This document shows positions 25,055 to 33,565 of a DNA stretch of 52,734 nt, in pieces. Under the pieces are notes generated by a model that saw only the letters and a list, made by a program, of their open reading frames with translations, did not search any database and was not told the DNA's origin. The stretch's first letter is position 1; the number at the start of each line of letters is the position of its first letter. The DNA lies in assembly GCF_001295975.1 (NCBI RefSeq), contig NZ_LJHU01000057.1, forward strand, positions 1 through 52,734, read 5' to 3'. A program made the position numbers and the translations under genes. The DNA comes from Brevundimonas sp. AAP58. Lineage in GTDB: Bacteria; Pseudomonadota; Alphaproteobacteria; Caulobacterales; Caulobacteraceae.

Positions 25055-27055
25055 ATGAGATATCTCCATCTGGTCGTGTTCTGCTGCCTGGCCTTGTTGG
25101 TCTCCCATGCGACGCCCTCTGCGGCCCAAGGTCGGGAACACGCCGACGAACGGATCGCCGCCGTTCTCGCGCACGCGATCGCGAACCCCGTCGATCCACA
25201 GGCTGTCGGCACCCACCCGGAGCTCCCGGGACAGGCCTTTTCGCGGACCTACAACATATCGCGGTCGGCGCGTGCCTATCTGCAGTTGATGACCGATCCG
25301 TCGAAGGACGCCGACTCGGCCCGACTGCTTGAGGACGTCGCGCAGTACTATCTTGACCACCCGGAAGAGATGCCGGACCCGGATTCGACCTACTGGGCGG
25401 GTGAGTACCATGCCGCCATTCTCGCCAAGTTCGGGTCGAACGGCACGGTCAGACCGGCTGCCGTTCCGCGGCATGTCGAGCTCAAGCTGCTCACCTACAT
25501 GGCCAGCTACGTGAACTATTGGTCTCGGCTGGATCACTATGCGTTCAGCGTCACTCACGACACCTTCTATTACTGGAACAGCGAGAACCATTGGTGGCAG
25601 GAGACCGTCACGGCCTGGGGCTATCTGCTGGCTCTGAAAAATGATCCCGAGTTCTCCGACCTGGTGCTGACCGATGGCCGCACTGTCAGCGAACACTACG
25701 ACGCCACGGTCGACTACATGAAGGAGCACATGCGCCAGCGCGCGCGTAAGGGCTTCTTCGTCGAGATCTCCAGCGGCGGCTACGCCGGGCGCATGCACAA
25801 CATGTACTATATGATCGACGAGATATCGCCGGACGCGGAGCTGCGTCGGCTCGCCAGGCTTTCGCTCGATCTCTGGTGGACCTTCTGGGCTGAAGAACAG
25901 GTCTCGGGCGAGCGAGGCGGCGGCAAGGTGCGTCACCGCCGGCTCAGAGGCCTTCTGCCAAACTCGGAAGGCCACATGCCGAGTGTCTGGTACTACCACG
26001 GCCTCGGTACGCGAAACCTGGAGTATGTCAGGTCGTTGCCGCAGCGATCGATGGTCTTGCCAGGGGAGTATATTCGCCTGCTGTCGGACTATCGCCCGCC
26101 GGCCTTTGTCACCGAGATCCTGAATGATCGTCTGTCCGCTCCTGCCTTTGCGGTGACGCAGCGGCGCGTCGGCCGTTCTGCGGGGCAGGACGAGAATGGA
26201 CCGCCGGAGCTCATCAACGCCGCCCGGGGTGCCTTCAGTCGCGACACCATTCCCGAGTACAAGTTCTACGACATCGAGAACTCGGACGTTCTCAAATACT
26301 CGTGGGTTAGTCCGAGCTTTGTTCTCGGCACCAACATGCGTCCGCCGCACGACGTCAGGGAATGGGTGGCCGGCAGCGCGCAGGGCTGGTGGCACGGCCT
26401 GTTGCTGGAGCACCCCGGGACGCCCTATCCGCAACGGGTCGTCCCCACCCTGATCTATCCCGGGGACTCCATGGGCGAGCAGTATGCGGTGCAGTCGCGC
26501 GGGAGTCTCATGGCCCGCAAGCTGAACGACGCGTGGAGCCCGAACCAGGACAACGCGAACTACCCCATGGGCGTCTACATCTCGGATGGACTGAGGCGGC
26601 ATACGTCGCTCGAGGGCGACTTCATCTTCATCAACAGCCCGACGACCTGGGTCGCTGTCAGGGCGGCGGGAAGCGAGTTCATCGCCGCCAACAACCTTCT
26701 AGAACCGCAGCAAGCCCGCGCCGGCACCTTCTACCGGCTCGAGAACGACACCGTGCCCGTGATCATCGAGGCGGCCGAGCACTCGGACTATGCGAGCTTC
26801 GAAGCGTTCAAGGCCGCCGTGCGGGCCGCCGCCCTGTCGCATGCCGACGGGGTCTATGATTACCAGAGTCTCTCCGGCGACCGGCTGTCCATGTTTGATG
26901 ACCGGTCCCGTCCGCGGATCAACGGCGAGGTGATCAACTACACGCCGAGCGTCGCCTATAGCAGTCGATATCTCTATTCCGACTGGGATAGCGGGAGGAT
27001 CACGGTGACGGTCGCCGGCCATCAGCACGTCCTCGATTTCATGGGGCCTGCATGA
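25055..27055 (+). CDS. Toroid-type putative polysaccharide lyase, soluble secreted twin
   Basis: This 666-residue paralogue of the protein at 22800 is collinear throughout; in the block around SENH, 42 of 51 residues agree. The three shared motifs (WNSENHWW, KGFFVEISSGGYAGRMH and GERGGGKVRHR) are kept. The N-terminus differs: where the twin has the lipobox LMSC, this one reads LVSH, so the lipid-attachment Cys is lost and a signal-peptidase-I site (PSAA-Q) is predicted instead. It is therefore probably free in the periplasm or secreted. Its stop lies 75 bp before the sulfatase-activating enzyme. The activity is inferred as for the twin; different products or subsites are possible. Confidence 0.65.
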   Translation: MRYLHLVVFCCLALLVSHATPSAAQGREHADERIAAVLAHAIANPVDPQAVGTHPELPGQAFSRTYNISRSARAYLQLMTDPSKDADSARLLEDVAQYYLDHPEEMPDPDSTYWAGEYHAAILAKFGSNGTVRPAAVPRHVELKLLTYMASYVNYWSRLDHYAFSVTHDTFYYWNSENHWWQETVTAWGYLLALKNDPEFSDLVLTDGRTVSEHYDATVDYMKEHMRQRARKGFFVEISSGGYAGRMHNMYYMIDEISPDAELRRLARLSLDLWWTFWAEEQVSGERGGGKVRHRRLRGLLPNSEGHMPSVWYYHGLGTRNLEYVRSLPQRSMVLPGEYIRLLSDYRPPAFVTEILNDRLSAPAFAVTQRRVGRSAGQDENGPPELINAARGAFSRDTIPEYKFYDIENSDVLKYSWVSPSFVLGTNMRPPHDVREWVAGSAQGWWHGLLLEHPGTPYPQRVVPTLIYPGDSMGEQYAVQSRGSLMARKLNDAWSPNQDNANYPMGVYISDGLRRHTSLEGDFIFINSPTTWVAVRAAGSEFIAANNLLEPQQARAGTFYRLENDTVPVIIEAAEHSDYASFEAFKAAVRAAALSHADGVYDYQSLSGDRLSMFDDRSRPRINGEVINYTPSVAYSSRYLYSDWDSGRITVTVAGHQHVLDFMGPA

Positions 27056-27056
27056 C

Positions 27057-27134
27057 GTGGGCAGACAGGTCTTGTCCCGCCTTGGCGCGCGACGAGCGTT
27101 CTTGCTGACAAGTCTGGGAGCCGCAGTTCGGTGA
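27057..27134 (+). other. Short frame encoding a Tat-like leader, overlapping the FGE start
   Basis: A GTG-initiated 25-codon frame encodes GARRAFLLTSLGAAV, which looks like the n- and h-regions of a twin-arginine signal. It ends in TGA at 27132-27134, overlapping the GTG start of the next gene as GTGA. It is either a decoupled or frameshifted leader of that enzyme, or chance. No other feature occupies these bases. Confidence 0.3.
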
Positions 27135-28057
27135 CCGAAGGCGTTGAGGGCATGCAGTGGGTGGAGGGTGGCTCATTCCTGATGGGCTCCGACCGCTTCT
27201 ATCCGGAGGAGCGCCCCGTGCGCAGGGTTCGGGTCGACGGCTTCCATATCGACAGGCGCCCCGTCACGAACGCCCAATTCGCCGCCTTCGTCGCCGCGAC
27301 GGGCTATCGGACGCTGGCCGAGATCGCGCCCGATCCCAGGGACTACCCGGGCATGCCGCCCGAGATGGCGCGGGCGGGATCGATCGTGTTCTCTCCGCCT
27401 GGCGGTCCAGTGCCTCTCGATCAGCCGCACCGATGGTGGGAGTTCCGGTTCGGTGCCCGCTGGGATCGACCGCACGGCGCTTCATCTTCGCTGGAAGGTC
27501 TCGAATCCCACCCCGTCGTGCACATCGCCTATTGCGACGCCGAGGCCTACTGCGCCTGGGCGGGCAAGGCCCTTCCGACGGAGGCCGAGTGGGAATTCGC
27601 CGCGCGGGGCGGCGCAGACGGACTGGACTACGCCTGGGGCGACGAACTGGCGCCGGGCGGACGCATGCTCGCCAACTACTGGCAGGGCCGGTTCCCGGCC
27701 GAGAACCTGCGTTTGGACGGTTGGGAGCGAACGTCTCCGGTCGAGGCGTTTCCCGCGAACGGCTACGGGCTCTACGACATGATCGGCAACGTCTGGGAAT
27801 GGACGGCCGACTGGTACGGCACCTCGAACCCGCACCAGTCGTGCTGCGTCATCGAGAACCCGCGGGGCGCAAGCGAACGCGACAGCCTCGACCCGACAGA
27901 GCCTGCCATTCCGATCGGCCGCAAGGTGCTGAAGGGCGGGTCTCATCTGTGCGCCGAGAACTACTGCCAGCGGTATCGGCCGGCCGCGCGTCATCCCCAG
28001 GCCGTCGACAGTTCGACATCCCACATCGGGTTCCGCTGCGTCTTGCGGGGTCACTAG
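27131..28057 (+). CDS. Formylglycine-generating enzyme (sulfatase-modifying factor)
   Basis: This 308-residue FGE-sulfatase fold protein has an N-terminal MxWVEGGSFLMGSD, PTEAEWEFAARGG in the middle, NVWEWTADWY, and a C-terminal KGGSHLCAENYCQRYRPAAR. Cys274 and Cys279 in that stretch occupy the C-x4-C catalytic pair of true formylglycine-generating enzymes, which many SUMF1-like relatives lack. It should oxidise the active-site Cys of the two Cys-type sulfatases encoded on either side before they are exported. The called protein has no signal peptide, as expected for a bacterial cytosolic FGE, although a Tat-like leader is encoded just upstream in another frame. The GTG start is preceded by GGGAG. 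Confidence 0.88.
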   Translation: MTEGVEGMQWVEGGSFLMGSDRFYPEERPVRRVRVDGFHIDRRPVTNAQFAAFVAATGYRTLAEIAPDPRDYPGMPPEMARAGSIVFSPPGGPVPLDQPHRWWEFRFGARWDRPHGASSSLEGLESHPVVHIAYCDAEAYCAWAGKALPTEAEWEFAARGGADGLDYAWGDELAPGGRMLANYWQGRFPAENLRLDGWERTSPVEAFPANGYGLYDMIGNVWEWTADWYGTSNPHQSCCVIENPRGASERDSLDPTEPAIPIGRKVLKGGSHLCAENYCQRYRPAARHPQAVDSSTSHIGFRCVLRGH

Positions 28058-28131
28058 TGGGAACCGGCGACAACAATCGGTCGAGGTCGCAAGCGCTGCC
28101 CGACACCGGCGCGATCAGGAAGGCAAGTCCA

Positions 28132-29880
28132 ATGCGTATCCGAATGAAATCGACCTTCCTCGTGCCGGTCCTGAGCATCGTCACGGCCTGCGTCGCCAGC
28201 GCCGAGCCCTACGTTCGACCGCAGCTCCCCGAACGCCAGGCGCGACCGAACATCCTGATCATCATGACCGATGACCAGGGTTACAGTGATGTCGGATACA
28301 ACGGTAACCCGGTCCTTCAGACGCCCAGGATCGATGCCCTGGCGCAGAGCGGGGTGGTCTTCGACCAGTTCTACGCCCAGCCCGTATGCTCTCCTTCTCG
28401 CGCTGCTCTTCTGACAGGGCGTCACGCCATGCGTCTCGGCATACTGGATACCGAGGGCGGCAACGCGATCCTGGCTCCGGAAGAGGTGACCATCGCCGAG
28501 GCCCTCCAGACCGGCGGATACCGAACGGGGATGTTCGGCAAATGGCATCTGGGCGACAACGCGCCGGCGCGTCCGCAGGACCAGGGGTTTGAAAGGGTCC
28601 TGACCCACGTCGGCGGCATGATCGGCATGCCCTACAACCCGCCCCAGGGACGCTCCTACTTCGATCCCATCCTGATCGAGGACGGCGTGGATCGCCGATT
28701 TGAGGGTTACGCCCCCGATATCTTCACCGATGCCGCCATCGACTTCATGGTCGAGACCGCGCGTGACGGCACGGCTCCGTTCTTCGCCTTCCTGTCGCTC
28801 AACACGCCCCACCATCCGCTGACCGTACCTGACGCCTTTGCGGACCCTTACCGAGCTCGGGGGCTGAGCGAGGAAACCGCGCGCTACTATGGGATGATCA
28901 CCAACATCGACCACAACGTCGGCCGCGTGATGGATGCGCTGGACGCCGTCGATTCTCTCGACGAAACGATCATCGTGTTCGTCGGTGACAACGGGACGTC
29001 GAGCCTGCATCGCCAGAGCGATCTCTGGGAAGCCGGCCTTCGAGGGCGAAAGACGGACGTCTACGAGAACGGCATCCGCGTCCCGATGATCCTGCGCCTG
29101 CCCGAGCCGACCGCCGCCGTTGGCGTGCGCAGCCAGGTCGGCGCGGTCGAAGACCTTATGCCGACCCTTCTGGAGCTGGCCGACGTCCCGACGGATGTCG
29201 AGTTTGACGGCGTCAGCCTGGCGACCGTGACGTCGACGCCCGACGCCGAACTGCCCGCACGCGATCTGTTCTTCCAGTTTCACCGGGGAAACGAACCGGT
29301 CCCCTACCGCAACATCGCCGTCCGGCGTGGGGACTACAAGCTGGTCCAGCCGGTGGGCCGCGGGCGGGAGGCCTTCGCGCCGGAAGCCGCCCGCTTCGAA
29401 CTCTACAACCTGGCCGAGGACCCTCGCGAGACGACGAACCTCGCGGCCGAACAGCCCGATCGCGTGCGCGCCCTGATCGCTGCCTACGATGACTGGCTCG
29501 CAGAAGCGCGAGCGGACGCGCCGGGTCAGCAGGTCACCTGGATCGGCGACGATCGACAGCCCCTCGTCACCCTGTCTCGCCAGGACTGGATCGGTGCCGG
29601 CCTGGCGGATGGAGAGAACGGCTACTACGCACTCGAGGTGCGCGCGACGGGTCGTTATCGGCTCACCTTCCGCTGGAGCGAGCTTTTGAACGCCACTCAC
29701 CCGGTGACGATACAGATCGGCGATCGGACCGTCCGCCGCGAAATTCTGAGCTCGGAGATGGAGGCGCGGATCGAGGACATCCATTTGGCCGCCGGCCCTT
29801 TGCGCTTGCAGGCATGGGTGACGATCGACGGCAGAGACAGCGGATTTGAGTTCATCGAGATCGAGAAGCTGGACGACTGA
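28132..29880 (+). CDS. Secreted S1-family arylsulfatase-type sulfatase with C-terminal beta domain
   Basis: This 582-residue protein has a hydrophobic leader, either Sec-cleaved (VASA-E) or a lipoprotein (VTAC, Cys20). Metal ligands lie in ILIIMTDDQG (Asp47/48). The formylglycine motif is the canonical CSPSR with Cys86 in CSPSRAALLTGR. KWHLGD and VFVGDNG follow. After the catalytic part (to ~residue 470) a ~100-residue beta-rich tail (YYALEVRATGRYRLTFRW to the end) may bind substrate. The frame is open further upstream, but that stretch lies over the FGE gene; the ATG at 28132 follows AGGA and gives the signal peptide. It would remove sulfate from rhamnose or uronate residues. Confidence 0.88.
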   Translation: MRIRMKSTFLVPVLSIVTACVASAEPYVRPQLPERQARPNILIIMTDDQGYSDVGYNGNPVLQTPRIDALAQSGVVFDQFYAQPVCSPSRAALLTGRHAMRLGILDTEGGNAILAPEEVTIAEALQTGGYRTGMFGKWHLGDNAPARPQDQGFERVLTHVGGMIGMPYNPPQGRSYFDPILIEDGVDRRFEGYAPDIFTDAAIDFMVETARDGTAPFFAFLSLNTPHHPLTVPDAFADPYRARGLSEETARYYGMITNIDHNVGRVMDALDAVDSLDETIIVFVGDNGTSSLHRQSDLWEAGLRGRKTDVYENGIRVPMILRLPEPTAAVGVRSQVGAVEDLMPTLLELADVPTDVEFDGVSLATVTSTPDAELPARDLFFQFHRGNEPVPYRNIAVRRGDYKLVQPVGRGREAFAPEAARFELYNLAEDPRETTNLAAEQPDRVRALIAAYDDWLAEARADAPGQQVTWIGDDRQPLVTLSRQDWIGAGLADGENGYYALEVRATGRYRLTFRWSELLNATHPVTIQIGDRTVRREILSSEMEARIEDIHLAAGPLRLQAWVTIDGRDSGFEFIEIEKLDD

Positions 29881-29960
29881 CCGACCCGGACCGCCGTCGT
29901 CGGCTGTCACGGCTGGCGGTCTGAGACGGATGTTCCCTTCAAGACCCACAAGGAGATGAC

Positions 29961-31055
29961 ATGATTGCCCGATCTCACTGGCTCAGGTGGGTCTCCACAG
30001 CGGGCGCGTTTGTCGCGGGTCTCGCGATGGCTTCAGGCTGCGCCGCGGCGGCGCATCAGGACCTGACGTCGGCTCCTCGATCTTCGGCCGAAGCCCCCGT
30101 CCGTCCGGAAGACGCCATCGCGCCAGAGCTACGCGCCGGCCTGGCGACACGCACGCCAGCCCAGCTGGATGGGCAGTGGCTCGAGCAGAACCGACGTCGC
30201 CGGGCGCAGGCCATGGCCGCGCTCACGGCATCGATCCCCGAGGGGGTGGAGGTTCGGTCCATCCCCGGCCCCGCTGGAGCCCCCGACGTGACAGTGCTCA
30301 TACTGGACCCTCATCCGGATCGCGATGATGAGCCCGCCTTCCTGTTCATGCATGGCGGAGGCTTTGTCGGAGGATCCGTTGCGCAGACGGCTCCGCGTCT
30401 GCCGGGTCTGGCGCGGGCGTGCGACTGCGTCGTCATTTCCGTGGGGTACCGCCTTGCGCCGGAGACACCGTTTCCAGGGCCGATGGAAGACAACTTCGCT
30501 GCGCTGAGTTGGCTTCATCAGAACGCTGCGGCTCTCGGGGTCGATCCAGACCGCATCGCGGTCGGAGGAGGCAGCGCGGGCGGAGGACACGCCGCTCAGC
30601 TTGCCATCGCAGCGCGTGATCGCGGCGTTCCCGTGCGTTTCCAGCTGCTCATCTATCCCATGCTGGACGACCGCACCGGCAGCACACGGCGCGTTCCCGG
30701 TCATATCGGGCACTTCGGGTGGAACGAAGCTTCAAACCGGTTTGGCTGGAGCGCCTATCTCGGTCGCCCCGCCGGTTCGGATGATCCGCCTCATGGAGCC
30801 GTGCCCGCGCGCGTGGAGGATCTGTCCGGCCTTCCGCCTGCCTGGATCGGCGTGGGCTCCGCGGACCTCTTCTTCGCCGAGAACCTGGAGTATGCGCGCC
30901 GCCTCGGCGAAGCGGGAGCGATGGTCGAGGTCGTGGTCGTCCCCGGCGCCTATCACGCCTTCGAAGGCGACTCGCCGGACAGTCGTGCCACGATCGAGTT
31001 CACCAACAGCTGGCAGAACGCCCTGCGCCGCGCTCTGCATCCCGAGACGCCGTGA
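29961..31055 (+). CDS. HSL-type alpha/beta hydrolase lipoprotein (esterase)
   Basis: This 364-residue protein starts behind AAGGAG. The leader ends in a lipobox-like ASGC (about residue 27), suggesting anchoring to a membrane. The hormone-sensitive-lipase subgroup pattern is clear: HGGGFVGGS oxyanion loop, YRLAPETPFPGPMED, nucleophile elbow GGGSAGG, an Asp region in GSADLFFAE and His in GAYHAFEG. Members hydrolyse short acyl esters. It follows the sulfatase by 80 bp and is probably the third glycan-locus esterase, of a different subgroup from those at 215 and 20346. The substrate is unknown. Confidence 0.8.
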   Translation: MIARSHWLRWVSTAGAFVAGLAMASGCAAAAHQDLTSAPRSSAEAPVRPEDAIAPELRAGLATRTPAQLDGQWLEQNRRRRAQAMAALTASIPEGVEVRSIPGPAGAPDVTVLILDPHPDRDDEPAFLFMHGGGFVGGSVAQTAPRLPGLARACDCVVISVGYRLAPETPFPGPMEDNFAALSWLHQNAAALGVDPDRIAVGGGSAGGGHAAQLAIAARDRGVPVRFQLLIYPMLDDRTGSTRRVPGHIGHFGWNEASNRFGWSAYLGRPAGSDDPPHGAVPARVEDLSGLPPAWIGVGSADLFFAENLEYARRLGEAGAMVEVVVVPGAYHAFEGDSPDSRATIEFTNSWQNALRRALHPETP

Positions 31056-31062
31056 CGCGGGT

Positions 31063-31920
31063 TCAAGGCGCGTCCAGAAACCCGACCTGCCGTAGCCAGG
31101 CTTCGCAGAGCCTGGGCCAGACCGCGACGGGCGAGCCGTGAGTATCCAGCGCAAAGCCGTGCGGCGCATCGGCGAAGATGTGCAACTCGGCCGAGCCGCC
31201 CGCGTCGCGCAGCGCCCCCGCCAGACGGTGCGCGTTCTCGACCGGCACGACGGGGTCATTGGCCGCGTAGACGATGAAGGTCGGCGGCGGGTTTGCTATC
31301 AACTGGGCGTCAGGCTGGAGTCGGTCGTAAAGCGCCTGCTTCTCCGGTGGGGGCAGGGGGGCCTTGTCTTGGACAACCGTCCGGCCCTTCGCATTCGTCG
31401 AGATCGGTGCATAGCCGACCACGAGAACGTCCGGTCGTGTCGATTGCTGCGCCCGTCCCGTCACGGGCGAAGGCCATTCCGTCGGATACTCAGCGGCGAG
31501 GCAGGCGGCCAGGTGACCCCCTGATGAGAGGCCCACGACCCCCAGGCCTCGATCCGCTTTTCCGCTGGCCCGGATCATCCGCATGGCTTCCATGGCGTCG
31601 TCGAGGGGCGCGGCGGTCCCGTGTTCGGCGTTGGGAAAGCGATGGACGAGGACGTAGGCGTGATACCCGAGCGCGGTCAGCCAGCCCGCGACCGCCACGC
31701 CTTCCCGGCCGACCATCAGGGCGGTGTAGCCGCCGCCGCCCAGAACGAGCATCGCCCGCCCGTTGGGCTGAACCGGCCTGAACTCGAACAACCAGGGCCG
31801 AGTGACAGCGGTGACGATCGCGGCGTCCGGCGAGGCAGCGACGTTTTCCAGCGAGAAGGAGTCGTGAAGTTCTGATCCCCTCCACAGCGGCCACGCGGTA
31901 TCGGATCCGAACAACGGCAT
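31063..31920 (-). CDS. Alpha/beta hydrolase, acetyl-esterase-like, no signal peptide
   Basis: This 285-residue protein is convergent with the preceding esterase (7 bp gap). It shows a GGGGY oxyanion segment, GLSSGGHLA nucleophile elbow, an Asp in YAANDPVVPVE and His in DAPHGFAL. It looks like the COG0657/xylan-esterase group of BD-FAE-like enzymes. The chosen ATG at 31920 gives no exported leader, so it may act in the cytoplasm on imported acylated sugars. AAGGAG lies very close to this ATG, so the start is uncertain; the longer upstream frame looks non-coding. It marks the likely right edge of the glycan locus. Confidence 0.7.
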   Translation of the reverse strand: MPLFGSDTAWPLWRGSELHDSFSLENVAASPDAAIVTAVTRPWLFEFRPVQPNGRAMLVLGGGGYTALMVGREGVAVAGWLTALGYHAYVLVHRFPNAEHGTAAPLDDAMEAMRMIRASGKADRGLGVVGLSSGGHLAACLAAEYPTEWPSPVTGRAQQSTRPDVLVVGYAPISTNAKGRTVVQDKAPLPPPEKQALYDRLQPDAQLIANPPPTFIVYAANDPVVPVENAHRLAGALRDAGGSAELHIFADAPHGFALDTHGSPVAVWPRLCEAWLRQVGFLDAP

Positions 31921-32065
31921 GCTCCTTGGCGGGGGCGTTCCTCGATCCAGACTGTGAAACGCCAGACGGTCTTTCGCAAATCGGCGCTGGTCGCCGTTCC
32001 GCGAAGCGACGGAAATGTCCGGGCCCAAGCGTGGAACCAACACATCGCACGAATGAGGTGGGACC

Positions 32066-33565
32066 ATGCCCGCTCGAACCGACGCCCGGATGAACGCCGC
32101 CATCGCGCTGACGCGCTTCGGTCTCGGGGCCCGCGCCGGCGAAATCGACCGCGTGTCGGGCGATCCCGTCGGGTGGCTGGAAGCGCAAGTTCGCGCCGAC
32201 GGCGCGCCCAATCCGGTCGGTGAGTTCGAGGATACGCCCGCGCGGGTCCAGGCCCTGCTCGACTATCAGAGCAACAACCGTTCGATGCGCCGCGATCGAC
32301 CGGACGCGCCCGCCCGGATGTCGAGCGAGGCCATGGCCATGGCCGAGGCGGCCATGCCGATGTCGGAAGAGGCGGCGCCGGACCCGCAGGCGCAGGCGGC
32401 CTTTGACGCGCGGCGGGAGAACCGGCGCTCCCTGGTCCAGGACACCGGGCGGGAGTTCCTGGCCCGGGCCCAACTGGGCGCGACCACCCAGGCCGGGTTC
32501 GCCGAGCGATGGGCCCTGTTCTGGGCCAACGCCTTCACCGTCTCGGCGACCAAGTTCCAGTCGGCGATCTTCATCGGCCAGTATGAGCGCGAGGCCATTC
32601 GGCCCAACGTCTTCGGCCGGTTCGAGGATCTGGCGGTGGCGGCGGAGACCCATCCCGCCATGCTGCTCTATTTGGACCAGGTGCAATCGGTCGGGCCAAA
32701 CAGTCGTGCGGGCGCCCGGCGTCAGGCCGGACTGAACGAGAACCTCGCCCGCGAAATCCTCGAACTGCATACCGTCGGGACGGAGGGGGGATACAGCCAG
32801 GCCGATGTAACCGAGTTCGCGCGCGCCCTGACCGGCTGGTCTATCCCCGGTAACCGCGACCAGGACCCGCGGCCTCGGCGGGGCTTAGCGGCCGAGGTGT
32901 CCGGGAACGGCGGGTTCATGTTCCGCGCCTTCGTGCACGAGCCGGGCCCTCGGACGGTGCTCGGCCGGACCTATCCGGCGGGCGGCGCCGAACAGGGCGA
33001 GGCGATCCTGCGCGACCTGGCCAGTCGGCCCGCGACGGCGCGGCGGCTGGCTCGGAACATCGCACGCCACTTTGTGGCGGACGACCCGCCGCCAGCTCTC
33101 GTGGATCGGCTCGAGGCGGCGTGGACCGGCTCGCGCGGCGACCTCGCGCAGGTCGCGCGGGCGTTGGTGACGTCGCCCGAGGCGTGGGACTCGCGACCCG
33201 CCAAGATCAAGGCACCGTATGAGTTCGTGGTCTCGACCCACCGCGCTCTCGGGACGCAGCCGCAACGCATGCAGCCGCTGCAGCAGGCCCTTATTCAGAT
33301 GGGGCAGCCGGCGTTCAGCCCGCCATCGCCCGAGGGCTGGCCGGATACGGCCGCCGACTGGGCCGGGCCGGACGCGCTCGTCAAGCGATTGAACTGGGCC
33401 AAGACCGTCGGCGACATGGCGCGCAACCCCGACCCGAGCGCGGTCGCCGCCGAGGCGCTCGGGCCGCGCCTGACCGAACCCAGCAGGCTGGCCGTGGCGC
33501 GCGCCGAGAGCCGCTCCGAAGCCCTGACCCTCTTTCTCATGTCCCCGGAGTTCCAGCGCCGATGA
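32066..33565 (+). CDS. DUF1800 protein
   Basis: This 499-residue protein of the DUF1800 family starts with the typical LTRFGLGARAGEI segment. It contains LGATTQAGFAERWALFWANAFTVS-like helices, the ENLAREILELHTVGTEGGYSQADVTEFARALTGW signature (starting about residue 227) and, later, TARRLARNIARHFVADDPP. The function of the family is unknown; it nearly always pairs with DUF1501 and is thought to be exported with it. Here the DUF1501 start overlaps its stop (ATGA). A long acidic, Met/Ala-rich stretch around 85-110 is probably a linker. It is divergent from the esterase, so it is probably not part of the glycan transcript. Confidence 0.85.
   Translation: MPARTDARMNAAIALTRFGLGARAGEIDRVSGDPVGWLEAQVRADGAPNPVGEFEDTPARVQALLDYQSNNRSMRRDRPDAPARMSSEAMAMAEAAMPMSEEAAPDPQAQAAFDARRENRRSLVQDTGREFLARAQLGATTQAGFAERWALFWANAFTVSATKFQSAIFIGQYEREAIRPNVFGRFEDLAVAAETHPAMLLYLDQVQSVGPNSRAGARRQAGLNENLAREILELHTVGTEGGYSQADVTEFARALTGWSIPGNRDQDPRPRRGLAAEVSGNGGFMFRAFVHEPGPRTVLGRTYPAGGAEQGEAILRDLASRPATARRLARNIARHFVADDPPPALVDRLEAAWTGSRGDLAQVARALVTSPEAWDSRPAKIKAPYEFVVSTHRALGTQPQRMQPLQQALIQMGQPAFSPPSPEGWPDTAADWAGPDALVKRLNWAKTVGDMARNPDPSAVAAEALGPRLTEPSRLAVARAESRSEALTLFLMSPEFQRR

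Noticed and set aside
20802..29949. Very long open frames on the minus strand (for example 20802-22691, 24722-26602, 28054-29949)
   Set aside because: They lie opposite clear sulfatase and lyase-like genes. High third-position GC produces such antisense frames, and their translations are Arg/Gly/Val-rich with no family signature.
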